A stretch of DNA of 25,644 bases from Azolla pinnata. Its lineage: Eukaryota > Streptophyta > Polypodiopsida > Salviniales > Salviniaceae. Below, piece by piece: positions 1-12,041 of the stretch. A program made the translations under genes and the position numbers. Where the stretch lies: NCBI GenBank assembly GCA_037176905.1, contig JBBBWG010002337.1, forward strand, positions 57,281 through 82,924. Direction: 5' to 3'. How positions within the stretch are numbered: position 1 is the first letter of the stretch; every line of letters begins with the position of its first letter. The notes beneath the pieces were generated by a model. The model was not told the origin of the DNA, searched no databases, and was given only the letters and a program-made list of their open reading frames with translations.

Positions 1-30
1 TTCTTCTTCTTCTTCTTCTTCTTCTTCTTT
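1..30. repeat. (TTC)n microsatellite at the window edge
   Basis: About ten TTC triplets with one slip at the end. The run begins at the window edge, so its true length is unknown. It belongs to the pyrimidine-rich leader or promoter region. Confidence 0.9.
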
Positions 31-177
31 CTTCTGCCCCGGCTATGGCGTCTCCGAGGTGGAGGGTACCCCTCTCCCCTGAATAAAGCAACGCACAGGT
101 CATCATCCCCTCCCTCATCTGCTCCGCCATGGCTTTCTTCGTTTCTCCTAGGTACTTGCTTCGCTCTGTCTCTGCCG

Positions 178-206
178 CTTCTTCTTCTTCTTCTTCTTCT
201 TCTTCA
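178..206. repeat. (TTC)n microsatellite
   Basis: An uninterrupted run of nine to ten TTC/CTT triplets in the pyrimidine-rich 5' region of the Mei2-like gene. Confidence 0.9.
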
Positions 207-380
207 TGCGCCTTGATCTGCTGCATCTTCTTCTGCATCTTCCGCCATAGCTAGGAAACACTCCCCTCCGTCTCTCTCCGTCTCTCTTCTTTCTCTCTTC
301 CTTCTTTCTCTCTTCCCCTTCCCCGTCCTTCTATCTCGCAATGCGAACCTCCACAGCCGCAGTGGGTCCGCTTTCTCTGC

Positions 381-421
<41 letters not shown>
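381..421. repeat. (CT)n microsatellite
   Basis: A near-perfect CT dinucleotide run, with one TTT interruption near its left end. Plant leaders often carry CT/GA tracts, which can bind BBR/BPC factors. Here only the repeat itself is directly seen. Confidence 0.9.
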
Positions 422-424
<3 letters not shown>

Positions 425-2654
425 CCGTATCAGACTAATTTATCTTCCCCTTACGTATCCCTCCTTCCTCTCCCCCTCTTCTCGCTTCAATTGCTTCATC
501 CGTTTTCACTCCTCCCCCCAATTCCCCATCCCCCCCCTCCGTCTGTCGCAAGAACGCGTTGCGTGTCTCTCCTCTCCGTATTCATCACTCAAGCCTCTCC
601 CCGTCTAATGCTTCCCGCCTCTTACATCTTTCTTCCTTCATCCTCGGTCCATTGATTCTTCCCATCTCTGGACATTAGGGTTTGCTCGTAACCTCAATGA
701 ATGAACCATTCCCTTCTTAAAGACTTCTTTTTCTTCTTCTTCATCATCATCTCTTTCTTCTTCCTTAACCGCTCCTTCCTCAACTCCGCCTGATCGAGTT
801 CAATTCTCATCTCTTCTTCTTCCCCGACCATTCTCTCTGTGTTTCTCTCGGTTCAATCCTAATTATTCTTTCAATCTTCGACCCAATCACGCGACTCGCC
901 TGTTCCTAGAGCTGTCTAGGATTGACTTGAATCTAAACAATGCATACTAACCGTCTTCTTGGCTGTAAATCGCTCTTCTTCAGGGATCAGCAAAGCAGAG
1001 GATAATCGGATTTCCGTTTGAATCTGTAAGACAGTAAGTGCCCATCAATAACAGTCAATCAAAGCACACATTTTTATTCTGCCATACACCATCGAGGTAA
1101 AGATTAGTGGCAAAAGGATGCGGTGAAGGAAAACCGATTCCTTATCCACATTGGATGGAGTGGAAGATTGAATGGTATTACAGATGGAGGCCTAGGAGCC
1201 CTTGGATGGGAAGTTTGCCCTGCCTATCCTCGGAATCCCCATACCTTTTAACCTCTCAGGTGAGATTTGCTGCTGCACTTTAGAAGCATCTCATGCCTGT
1301 GTGCTTTACCCTATGAAATGAAGTTAGAATCTGGTTCCGGCTCTCTTTGGAACCCCTTAATGTTCATGAAAATTGGGAATCTCCTTGCATGTTTTCTTTC
1401 TCCTAACAGCATTTTGTAACTCAACCACAATTACTATTTGTATTTGAAAGAGGTCGCTAGAAAATGAAGCCATTCTGGCTAGGATCACTGGCTTGTTAGA
1501 ACCGCTATACTTGGATGCAGGAACTTTTAAGAAGTTGTGTAGTGAGATTGTCAATTCATTGGAGTAACTGATCCGATTTTCAAACAATTGGACACTTTTG
1601 TCAATGTCACAACGAACATGGAAAATTTGTGTAGATCGCTTTTCTGTAATAACTGCTACCATCAATGCAATAAACACTGTTAGAGCGCAAGGCACGGCAC
1701 TTAGAGACAGGTACACATGTCACCTACGCAAACATAGAGCATATTGTCAAATATACCATGCTTCATTGTATTTTCTTATGCTAATTGTCAAAGTCTCCAC
1801 GGAAAGTTCTACACACAGATCACAGGAAATTGTTCTGATGCTATGTTGAGAATTAGATGACACAAAGAATCGACAAGAGTCCTTACAACTTGTTTTAATT
1901 ATGAAGGTGTATTGCCCGCATCATAAGCACCTGTAAAGCGTTGCATTTTTTGAATCAACCTGCTCTACCAACGCCCATACCCACTTGAGGCTAATCCCTA
2001 GTATCCACTGCACTGATTCTAGTCATTAAGAGACCAACACGGGGATTAGAAAAGTCATGGCTGAATCATCTGCTAACTCATTGTAATGATTAAATCACCT
2101 GTGGAATATATTCACAAGTATTTGAATATTAACTTATTTTATATGATTTGCCCATGAAGGGTATCTAAGAACAGTATAGTTAGCCAGATTTTCCCCATCT
2201 CTTTTCGCATGAAAACAATTGGGGTAATTGCTAATCTGTATGAAAAAAATTGGATTGCCAAACAATTGGAAGTGAGATATTTCTGAAAATTTGCCCCTAG
2301 AAAGTTTGATACGAGCTATCTATGATAATCAGAGTTGAATGAATAGGAGTAGATTTGGACAAATCTATATGCACATGTAAAGCTCATCTTATATTCTGGT
2401 TTGGGAGTGCCCAATGTACCTACATTTCTTAAGGGGATCCAGTTATAGTATCAGTCTTCAGATCGTTATATACGTGTATGTAGAGGTACAACCTGAAAGC
2501 ACAAACACGTAGGAAACAAACTAAGGAAATGAAAAAAATTTCTGATTGCATTTAGATCAATCTCTTTCATTCAGTTAGTTTGAGCCTAAAATTATGACTA
2601 ACCTTCATATGATTGTAGCTTTTCTGCAGAAATTCAAATCCACATATTCTATAA

Positions 2655-5600
2655 ATGTCTAGAATGTCAAACATGGATAGTTTTGCGGTAGACTCAAGTC
2701 TTCCAAATGGCAGCTCAAGCAGTGCATCAAAATGGTTTCTTGGCCCAGAGAAGAAGTCAAGTCTGTCTTCGGTTGATTGGAATAAAGCGAGAGAGATTTC
2801 TCAGTTTGATGGCATTATTGGTTCTTCTGCTGATATATTGGATTCTCTCATTGAAGGACCGTGTGAATTGAATGAGTTCTCAAGCTCATTACCAGCACTT
2901 CTTAATGAGAAATGTGAGTGGTCGAATAACCCTTAAAGATAATCCGTGTTTAGAATGCATTGAGTGGATAATTCTTTCTAAAAGAGAAATCCTGCATTAG
3001 TCACGAAATGAGAAATCGGTGCTTTAGTCCTGCACTGATAATGACTAGGCAATGGACAGAGGGCAATTCCATCTAGGTGAAGGAAAGTTCTATCGCACAC
3101 GCTTCCTAGTCATATTTTAACTATGATATATTTTTGACGTTTGTTATAGTGAAAATCAGCTCAAGTATCGACCAGTCAGATGATGTACAAGTAGAGCCAG
3201 ATGGTGCTGAGGAGCCACTTGATCAAGAGATGATAGCAAGGGCCATTGGGGACATTCTACCTAATGATGACGAGCTGCTTGCAGGAATAACTGCTGGTTT
3301 CGCAAACTATATGGCAGATGAAAATGAAGATGACTTATTCAGCAGTGGTGGTGGCCTTGAGATGGATGGGGAATCTCAAGAAAGTTCTAGCATGTATCTC
3401 AGCAGATTGGATGGATTCCATGGAGGAATAAACTTTCATAGCCCATCTCCCACAGGACCTGGATCAGTTGTTGGTGAGCATCCATATGGAGAGCATCCCT
3501 CAAGAACACTCTTTGTCCGGAATATTAATAGTAATGTCGAAGATGCTGAACTCCGAGCCTTATTTGAGGTATTCTATTATCTTGTAAACCATTTATGATA
3601 GGTTATGCCATATTGATCCATTTTAGCAGAGAAAGTAACGTATCATTCCTGTCTTGGTTGAGATAGCAATATGGTGACATTCGGACTCTTTATACGGCAT
3701 GCAAGCATCGTGGCTTTGTCATGATCTCATACTATGACATCCGGGCAGCTCGTAGTGCTATGCGTGCACTGCAGAATAAACCATTGAGGCGTAGGAAACT
3801 TGATATCCATTTCTCAATACCTAAGGTGGGGATCTGTTGATCATTTTCAGATCTTTTTGCCATGGGCATTTCAGGAAATTGGTAACGCTAGTTCCTTGCT
3901 GTCGAGATACAGGATAACCCATCTGATAAGGATATTAATCAGGGGACTCTTGTAGTGTTTAACTTGGATGCATCTGTCTCAAATGAGAAGGTTCGAGAAA
4001 TATTTGGTCAATATGGAGAAGTAAAAGAGGTATGGACATTTTAGGCTTCTATTGGAACTCGAAGGCATTTTCAAGATTTTTATTGATTCCTTGGCAACTA
4101 CAGATTCGTGAGACCCCTCACAAGCGGCACCATAAGTTTATTGAATTTTATGACGTGAGAGCAGCAGAAGGAGCTTTAAGAGCATTGAATAGGAGTGACA
4201 TTGCAGGGAAACGGATCAAGCTTGAACCAAGTCGCCCTGGTGGTGCAAGGAGGAGGTATGTTGTTCTTCCAGAGTTTTAACGTTAATCTAAAATCCTATA
4301 CATATATATGTGAAATCTATCTGTATAGTATTTCTCTGTGCATCTGTTTGTAGCTTTTCTCTACTGGTGCACACTTCTGAGCATTCTTTTGCCACTCAGT
4401 TTGATGCAGCAACTCAGCCAAGACCCTGATCAAGATGACATAAGACTATATCGGCAGCAATCAAGTCCACCTGTAACAAACTCTCCTCCAGGTCGATATG
4501 TATATCATTGAATACGAATTTGTAAACTGCGCTTGCCAGTTTAATTTCGAGCTCTTTCAGGTTTTGATCAATTAATTGATGATGATATGCAGGGCATTTT
4601 TCTTCTTGGGGACATTTTGGAAGTCCCCTTGAGAGTGGTCTCCACCGGCCCCTCCATCACCCACTTGGTACTTCTGTACCTACAAACAAGAACCTGCCAA
4701 ATTTACCAGTTCCTCGAGTGGGAACAATTGGTAGTCACTTGGGGCGTAGCAGTCAGGTTGATGTAGGCTTAGCTTCTATTCAGCCTGGGTCTCTTGGAGC
4801 GAAAGGGATGTTGTCTCATCATGCTCATTCTCTGCCGGAGTACAGCAATGCCACAATGCCTTTCTACACTCAATCGCCTTCAAACTCTGTAAGAATTTCA
4901 CCTAATGGACCTTCTGAAAATGAAAGCTCGAGGCTTCCAAGGACAAGTAGCGGGCTTTCTTTGTTTGAGCATCCCCCTGGAGGTAGTATTAACTGACGTT
5001 TCTATTTTAATGATAAATATAGATAATTGAAAATCTAGGCAATGAATGTGCTTGTACTATTTGAATGAAACAAATAGGATATCGACGTGTGGATGGAAAA
5101 TACACTAACCTAATGTATTCATAGATGAAAACAGGTTACTGAATTGACATACTTGTAGATGTAATTGATAACTCATTCATAATCAAAAGTAGAACAGTAT
5201 ATTTATGTGCTTGTAGATGAGAGAATAAGGTGCTAGACCAGAGGCCTAATGTGCATGGTTACATTTGCGTCTAGGCCCAGGAATTTCAAGTGGCCAAGGA
5301 ACAAATTCAGGATCGGCTGGGAGTGCATCCTTATCAGGACCACAGTTCCTCTGGGGTAATTCTAGCACAACCTTTCAGCAGAACTCCTCGCCAATGGTTT
5401 GGTCAAACTCTTCGTCCATCGGACCCAGCTTCAACCCTGCCGGGCATGTGCAATCAAAACCATTCGGATATGTGAGGAACCAACCAAATTATGTCAATAG
5501 TGGTTTTCATTCTCAAAGACATCATGTTGGATCTGCTCCATCAGGAGATCCTTCCTTTCTCGAGAGACAGTATGCTTACGTGCGTGAATCTCCCGATGCC

Positions 5601-7183
5601 AACTTCTTTGGTCCGGGTTCAATGAGTTCTATGAGTGGTGGTGGAGGTGGAATGATTGCACCCAATGGTTTTTTGGAGAGCGGGACACCTCCGAATATGG
5701 GTGTGATGCCACCCCATCGTAGAGTTCCTATGTTTCCGCCAAGTGGGATAGTCATAGGCAGTCCTTTTGAAATGTTTGGTGATCGTGGACGAATTCGTCG
5801 TGCTGATAGTAATGTCTCTCAAGCTGACAACAAGAAGCAGTTTCAGCTTGACATTGATCGTATTTTACGGGGTGAAGACAATCGGACAACTCTCATGATA
5901 AAGAACATACCGAACAAGTAAACGAAGATTTCGTTCTTTTTGGGTTCAGCGCTATTCAAAGTAACAGTAGTAGAATAAATGCAATAAAACATACTGAACT
6001 AGTAAAAAAGAACAGAACTCACAATTAGTGTTTCCTTTTAAATTTTTCTTAACACCATTTAAAATACAGGCCAGTGTAGGTTTTCAGAAATGTAGATGGA
6101 GTAATGTAAGGCCAGCGTTTGTATGCTTTTTTCATGTTCAAGATATGTTTTGATGAATTTGGAGGCGTTTGTCGCACAGGTATACTTCAAAGATGCTATT
6201 GGCTGCGATAGACGAGAATCACAAGGGGATGTATGACTTCTTGTATCTGCCTATTGATTTCAAGGTAATCTGGTTATGCAGTAGGTGCCGATCAATATTT
6301 TAATGAAATGTTAAGTAATTTTTGTTTTGTATCTAGGGCATCTCTTGACTGTAACCACTATTTTTAAATATCATTTTTGCTCTATTTTTATATTTTCCAG
6401 CTAAATATGAGAGCCTGTTTTTGCAGAACAAATGTAATGTGGGATATGCCTTCATAAATATGACTTCTCCGGAACACATAATTCCACTGTATCAGGTATA
6501 AAGAACGCAAATGGAAAATAAAACAAGGCTTATTCAACTGAAACCTTTTCTGGTATAAAGTCCTGAAGATTTGAGACCAGACCCAATGATATATTTTATT
6601 ATGCATTGAAAAATGAGGGCTTCATTTGAAATAAGCATCCTTGTGTTTTTTTTGCTTTGCTGGACGAACAACTCAGTCATTCAATGGGAAGAAGTGGGAG
6701 AAATTTAACAGTGAGAAGGTTGCCTCATTGGCATATGCCCGAATACAAGGGAAAACTGCATTGGTGGCTCATTTCCAAAACTCGAGCCTCATGAATGAGG
6801 ATAAGCGATGCCGGCCCATTCTCCTCAATTCTGAGGGTCCTGAAAATAATGAGCAGGTAATGATGTTTATACCTGTTATGGCTTTACTGAACGTGAACAA
6901 ACCTACATCTTTTTTACTTCTCTTTTGTTCTTCGTAAATCTTTCTTTCTCTTGCTTCTTTATTTGATTCTTTTGTATACCTCTTCCCTTTTTTTTTGCTT
7001 CCTTTTTGTTCTTTCAAATCTTCTCTTCTTTGTTTGGATTTCTGTTACTAGGAGCTGATATATCTCGAAGTTGGCACAAGGCCATTGGTTGTGGGTGATA
7101 CAACAGAGATTGGTGATATTCAAGATGAGGGCGGTTCTATCTCAACAATGAGTTTGAATTCTCCCGAAAAAAAAGAGTTTTGA
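2655..7183 (+). CDS. Mei2-like RNA-binding protein (three RRMs), AML2/AML3/AML5-type clade
   Basis: A spliced gene assembled from 12 coding exons: 2655-2913, 3150-3568, 3667-3825, 3913-4029, 4104-4255, 4400-4491, 4593-4982, 5275-5917, 6180-6264, 6427-6495, 6677-6856 and 7052-7183. They total 2,697 nt, or 898 aa plus TGA. All introns are GT-AG and all phases agree. RRM1 starts near residue 203 (RTLFVRNIN) and RRM2 near 291 (TLVVFNL). The C-terminal Mei2-type RRM starts near 733 (TLMIKNIPNKYTSKMLLAAI) and contains the invariant-looking stretch FNGKKWEKFNSEKVASLAYA. The linker is rich in Ser, Gly, Pro and Asn. RRM2 carries RETPHKRHHKFIE, which from memory marks the AML2/3/5 group rather than AML1/4. 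The family is nuclear or cytoplasmic RNA-binding protein related to yeast Mei2, acting in meiosis and vegetative growth in Arabidopsis. The start is fixed by an in-frame TAA immediately upstream. The N-terminal ~190 residues are acidic and poorly conserved, so exon 1 is the least certain part. Confidence 0.93.
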
Positions 7184-8694
7184 ATGATTGATCGATGAAA
7201 TGGCCAGGCAACTTTTGGGTTATTTCCATTAATGCATATGGTCATCAGCTCAACTCATTGCTCTGTAGATGTGTAAAAAATTATGAGATGGTATATATAT
7301 TGTAGGCTCTTGCTGGTCGACACAAGAAGACTACCCATTTTGACAACCTTTTGTAGTAAGATTAAAATAACATCATTCTAAGGTACATATAACAGAGAAT
7401 TTATCAATTGGAACAGCTTTTGTATGTAAAGAGGCAAAGACATGGAATTGAGCTCAAGACATCATTGAAAGATTTTGGGAAGGTGCGCCTTTGTATGTGT
7501 ATAGATTGAGGCTCAGGAACTCTCTTTGAATTGTACAGCTGAAAATGAGGGTCGGCTATTGTTGTTATTGAACCTTAGTGTTTTTCAGTTTTCTATGGTG
7601 ACATTACCATTGCCATTCATGGGTCAAAAAAAGGCTTGTAAAAGAACATAAGGTCTTTTTGTTTCTGTATTGGACTAGCTTTGATGCAAAAAGGGTTCTC
7701 ACTTTTCAATCAGATATATTTCATGATGACAGTGTGGTTTATACTATTACCATGGCTATTTGTTTATGGAAAATGCGTGCCTTTTATGCTTACCATTAAA
7801 AACCATCACCCATAATTTTGGAAGGCAATACCTTTTGCATCGTTTCCTTCTCATGTAATTATGCTTTTAGTTCAATATGTAATTTATGTAACCATTAAAA
7901 TGCGACACCTGGATAGATCTATCAAAGTACTGTTTGATGTTTGATCTAGATGTAAAACAAATCAACGATAGACCTCATGATGTTTGCCTTGGTTGAAAAT
8001 GATTTATGCAAGGGTTAGGTATATGTCATCAAACAAGATTGAGTCATAAAGATGTGTAAAGTTGAGTCTAGATTGCATTCACAAAGCCGAAAACCGATAA
8101 GTTATATTTCTAAACTTCCTTCAAGACCCAAACTTAATTTCAGTTCTAAATCTTGTAGGACTAAACCATTGAAATCTCTTCTGTGGTCTGCACATTGCAA
8201 TCTACATGGTCCCAGCAAAATCAGCACAAAATTTCAGTACCTCTGATTTTGATAAATTGGTTTACAAATCTTCGATCCCACCTTTTTTTGGTAGTGACAA
8301 GTACCAAAATGGGCAATCGCTTTCATCATAATCATCCACTTTTTCAAAACCCAACAACTCGAAACAAGATTATTGATGGACCAAACCTGCCTGACACACT
8401 TTACACTACCAACATATGATTTTTCTAAAGTAGCATCAACTCTTTAAGGACTCCATTCTTTTTTATTGGGCAATGAAAATGATATTTTAAGCTACTTACA
8501 CCTCCAATCATATTTCCTCTTGCAAATAATTTATATAAGCAGAACTTCTGAGCTCGTACACGATGAGGAGCCACAGACTCCAGTAAGATAGAACATAACA
8601 AAAGAGCAAAGGTGCCCAATACAGACTGCTCAAAATACATGGAATTGGGCTACAAAATGTACGAACACAGACAGGAAAGAGGCAGCACCAACAA
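7184..8694. other. Spacer between convergent genes (two 3' UTRs)
   Basis: AT-rich, with no convincing ORF. The left part must hold the 3' UTR of the Mei2-like gene. I see no clean AATAAA for it, and plant poly(A) signals are loose. The right part holds the 3' UTR of the - strand gene that ends at 8695. Short ORFs here lack codon structure or family resemblance. Confidence 0.6.
8462..8467 (-). terminator. Possible AATAAA poly(A) signal of the SnRK1 beta-3 gene
   Basis: TTTATT on the + strand reads AATAAA on the - strand, about 230 nt past the stop codon. Plant polyadenylation signals are degenerate, so this is a candidate only. Confidence 0.35.
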
Positions 8695-9009
8695 CTACCT
8701 TGGGATAGGTTTATATAATACAACAGTAACATATTTTGCTCGATAACGATGCGTTAGCCCAAGTGCAAGGACAGATTTTGCCATTTCTCCATTCTCAATG
8801 TAGAGATGGTTTAGAAGAACATGTGGAGGTTTAGTTGCCGTACCCCCATGATCATCGTGTTGTGCATTTAGCAAAGATCGTTGCTGAAGATGAGGGGGGA
8901 TGGATGGAGGCTCCTTAGAGTCATCGTCTATTCCAGGGAAAGGATTGTCATACGTATCATCAGGAGAACCAGGAACTTCGAATCCTGTACCAGCATTTAT
9001 ACTTTCCAT
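8695..9009 (-). CDS. KINB3: SnRK1 regulatory subunit beta-3 (short, plant-specific AMPK-beta type)
   Basis: A single open exon of 104 codons ending in TAG. Residues 9-13 read GFEVP and residues 34-40 PPSIPPH. Residues 62-104 form the conserved ASC (AMPKBI) core, including VLLNHLYIEN, a central LALGLTHRYRAKYV segment and a C-terminal VVLYKP. This matches plant KINB3 from memory (about 114 aa in Arabidopsis). The protein lacks the carbohydrate-binding (GBD/CBM48) domain and the N-terminal Met-Gly myristoylation site of beta-1/beta-2. It should bridge catalytic SnRK1 alpha and the beta-gamma subunit in the energy-sensing kinase. The start is inferred: an acceptor (AAACAG) at about 9019 on the - strand precedes the ATG by nine bases. 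A few extra N-terminal residues could come from an unrecognised upstream exon. Confidence 0.9.
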   Translation of the reverse strand: MESINAGTGFEVPGSPDDTYDNPFPGIDDDSKEPPSIPPHLQQRSLLNAQHDDHGGTATKPPHVLLNHLYIENGEMAKSVLALGLTHRYRAKYVTVVLYKPIPR

Positions 9010-11675
9010 GATAGGCTCCTGTTTACCAAGAATTTCAAGGTAACTAACTATAAGCCAAAAGAAACCAATCACAAACCTACATTCGCTTATATTACAAAAA
9101 GAAGGCATATATATGCTAGAAACCATGCAATTGTCCGCGTCATAGATGATCACCCACCAAAGTTGTCACACAAACCCACATTGTCTATGAATGCTGAAAC
9201 ACAACCTCAAAGCACACAATTGTGTCTCACTAATGTTGTCCTGGTTGTCCAATTTTATGTTATGCAAGCTTAACATTAGGTTTCACATAGCTCCATAAAC
9301 AGCAATATATGCTAATCAATGAAACATATAGTAGGTTCACTACCAGAACTCCCCCAGAAGGGCAACAAGTCGGAAGCGAGAGGATAGAGAGAAAACCAAT
9401 CTGTAAGGGGACTTTGAGCAAAATGCACACACAAATGCATAAACTACTAATTTCTAAAGATGCAAGAAGGGAATAGCTGAACACATGGCAACTTCTAACC
9501 CTGAGGCCGAACCATTGGTAACTTGCCTTACAATCGCTCTAGCATCTATTGTTTGACAATAGAACAATGGTACCTTTCTCAAACAATCATTTTGCAGCGT
9601 TCTTTTATTTTACCAACTGTGCTCCAGCATACGCATGTCATTCTAATTCTAGTTTTAGGTTTCACCTTTATCCCCTGCTCCTATTGAGTTTAATATGGCA
9701 TATGAAGCTACCCAAGTTATATGCCACAACTCTATGATGAAAATAATGCCAAACACCCAGAAGTCTTTTTGTTATTTCCCTGAGCACCTTTGCTCAAACC
9801 CTGAAAAAGATAATAGGAAGATGAGTTGACTACAAATAGCACATATACTTGAGAAAAATCTAAGGAGATAACCATCGATTTGTTCCCATGACACAGAATT
9901 AGAACCGAGGGATATTCAGGCAGATGATGAGAACATGAGGTTAAGGAAAAAATCATGGGTAATTCAGAGTTCTCCCCTTTTTTCTTTACTATTCTGCAGA
10001 TTGATTGCACTAATTTACCACACAGCAAAATGGACTTCAGATATTTCGGTCTTACTAATATGATTGCTATGAGAAATAGCTTTCTACTAACGGTAGCTAA
10101 GGCAGATTTCACATGATCTATGTGCCGCGTGCATCCCAAACACCAAAACATCAAAAACTTCAAACACTGTCACAATGATCCCTGAGTGGATATAGTTAGA
10201 AATCTAAAAACATAGGAGGTTTCGTTGAACTTCTACAACAGACAGACGACCAAGAATTTAGGATCTCAAAACATCTCTAAAGTGTAAGCCTTATTTTCAT
10301 AAGCCAAACGCCAAAGAGCGTGGAGGACCACATGGACCGTTTCAGAAATCCATGTGTTGCATTCACATCCAAAGTTTGATAATGAAAGTAAAACATAAAA
10401 ATTTTCATATTTGATCGTATATCTCATCTGCATGGATCCAGTAAGCGTAAGGTTTGCAGCACATAGAACAGAAACATGTAGAATTACTTCAAATAGATCA
10501 ATACAATATACCGGACATGATCTACTAATGGACCCATCTAGGAAATATGTGCAACAATATCCCACGGGATACAAGCAATCATCCATTCCAAACATATTTA
10601 TCGACAAATGAAAGACGAAATCGCCCATTTAAGACAAATTAACAGCACAAATGAAGACAGATTGCCATCAATTGAGTGAAGAAATATCATCAATCAAGCC
10701 TCAACCAAAACTGACTTGGAAACAACAAAGAGCACATGACTGATCAGCCTCGATATGAATAGGGTTAAAAACAGTCCTTTCCAGCAAGACAACATCGGAC
10801 AGAGCATTAGGAGAACCAGGACCTAGAGAAAAACACCCAAATCATGAAAACAGAGCTTATTTTCCAAAAAAAACCTCCATTTTTCTGCAATAAGAAAAAC
10901 AAAGGATTCATCTGCCTTCCAGCAATTCAGCATGAAAAAGAAGAAGAGAAAAACTCATCCATTGTAGAAGAGAGATGAAGCACCAAAATGAAGACGAGAA
11001 TCAGCTACTTCCGGCGACTTAGCAGCTAAATAAAAGCGGCATGGAGCCATCTGATTCCAGCCGGCTAACAGAAGAATGCAGGGAGTGTCACGGGGCTCGC
11101 GATGTAAGGAAAGAGGACCAATCCACGCATTTGCCACAAAAATTATGATCGACGCGGAAGACGGAAACGCCATCAGTTTCCAGCAAGGTAGCTTTTGGAC
11201 ACGGGAACAAAAGTACGTGCCAGTTTTTGTCAGTCGGCCGAAGAAAACCAGAAGGAGAACTGGCCTACCGACTTCTACAAAGGATCGGACAAGACTTCAC
11301 CCCATCGAATTGATGGCAAGAGGGGGGAGGTTTCAGAGGAAGATGGGCCGAAGGGGGTGAGCAGATTCGGCCCGAAAATGTGGGGAAAGCAATGCCATCG
11401 ACAAAAAACGAAAAAAAAAAGAAAAGAATGAAAGAAGAAGCAGGTCACATTCGTACAAGAAGATGACCAAGATTTGGAAGGAAGCGATCAAAACAAGATT
11501 GCTACGCCCCTGAGCTGCAAGAAGGGGTTAAGTTAGGGTTTTGAGAAAGGGGGGGAAATCGGTAGCAGAAAGCAAGAGGAAGCGAGGAAAGATCAAAACT
11601 CCATCACACACAAAGCCAGAAACAAATCCAGGAAGACAAATTGGGGAAGAAAGGAAGGAGCTTTTTTTCACTTAC
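9010..11675 (-). other. Inferred long leader intron of the SnRK1 beta-3 gene
   Basis: About 2.6 kb with no family-like ORF on either strand. On the - strand a strong donor (CCACG|GTAAGTG) lies at 11676/11675 and an acceptor at about 9019, immediately before the coding exon. The simplest reading is one large 5'-UTR intron, though extra small leader exons cannot be excluded. A telo-box-type TTAGGGTTT lies at 11533-11541. ORFs in this stretch have no recognisable domains. Confidence 0.45.
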
Positions 11676-11892
11676 CGTGGAAAGGAAGGAGCCGAGGCGG
11701 TTCACCTGAGGGAGGCCATAGCTCTGCAGCAAGGAAGGGCTCGCCAAAGGGTTTCTCCTCTTGTGTCTTTTCTCTCTGAAAGCAGAGAAGAGGAGAACAG
11801 GGGAGAGAGGAAAGTGGTGGTGGAGAGAGAACAGGGGAAAAACAGGGGAGGAAACAGGGGAGCACTGTATTGTGTACTCTTTCTTCTATATT
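11676..11892 (-). promoter_or_regulatory. Candidate promoter and 5'-leader exon of the SnRK1 beta-3 gene
   Basis: On the - strand, AATATA (plus-strand 11887-11892) is a TATA-like element. It is followed by a pyrimidine-rich stretch typical of a plant leader, ending in the strong donor CCACG|GTAAGTG. A start of transcription near 11860 is inferred from TATA spacing. Several short ATGs occur in the leader. No transcript evidence is available. Confidence 0.4.
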
Positions 11893-11915
11893 CTTCAAGA
11901 AGAAAAAAGAGAGCC

Positions 11916-11932
11916 TTTTTTTTTTTTTTTTT
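11916..11932. repeat. Poly(T) tract
   Basis: Seventeen T residues in a row on the + strand, just upstream of the candidate leader on the - strand. It could be a dA:dT promoter tract or the remnant of a retroposed tail. Confidence 0.8.
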
Positions 11933-12041
11933 GGTCAAGTTCAATTCCCATCCTAAATGAGGCTTTTTGATCAGGTTATTAAAATTCAATTCCTCCCCAA
12001 TCCTACTTTGCTTCATTTCAATTCAGACAAAAGAGCTGTTG

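Larger units (their letters stand above)
1..2654 (+). promoter_or_regulatory. 5' flank, leader and leader introns of the Mei2-like gene
   Basis: There is no credible coding exon here. The first ~900 bases are strongly pyrimidine-rich on the + strand, as is common in plant 5' leaders. Two leader splice donors are visible: AATCT|GTAAGA near 1026 and a strong CTCAG|GTGAGA at 1259/1260. The acceptor that opens the start exon is TTTCTGCAG ending at 2629. A TAA at 2652-2654 is in frame directly before the ATG at 2655, so the protein cannot begin further upstream within this exon. Short upstream ATGs exist (1184, 1206). A telo-box-type TTAGGGTTT sits at 675-683. The transcription start is not identifiable and may lie outside the window. 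Long introns in the leader are inferred from splice signals only. Confidence 0.5.

Noticed and set aside
341-655. 104-codon ORF in the CT-rich region
   Set aside because: Low-complexity Leu/Ser/Pro translation produced by CT repeats and pyrimidine bias. No domain, and it lies in a leader region.
5290-5822. Alternative-frame ORFs within the Mei2-like linker exon
   Set aside because: The 5275-5917 exon frame joins both neighbours in phase and leads into the conserved C-terminal RRM. The others do not.
9010-9153. N-terminal extension of the SnRK1 beta-3 ORF with a membrane-like segment
   Set aside because: It reads through the splice acceptor into intron sequence. The homologues I know start close to the GFEVP motif and lack such a segment.
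9485-9553. Small + strand ORF beginning MATSNPEAEP with a GTAACT donor-like site
   Set aside because: Only about 22 codons, no partner exon on the + strand, and it lies within the presumed leader intron of a - strand gene.
11541-11970. Overlapping ORFs on both strands rich in Lys/Arg/Glu or Pro/Ser
   Set aside because: They arise from the purine-rich / pyrimidine-rich strand bias of the leader of the SnRK1 beta-3 gene. No family resemblance.
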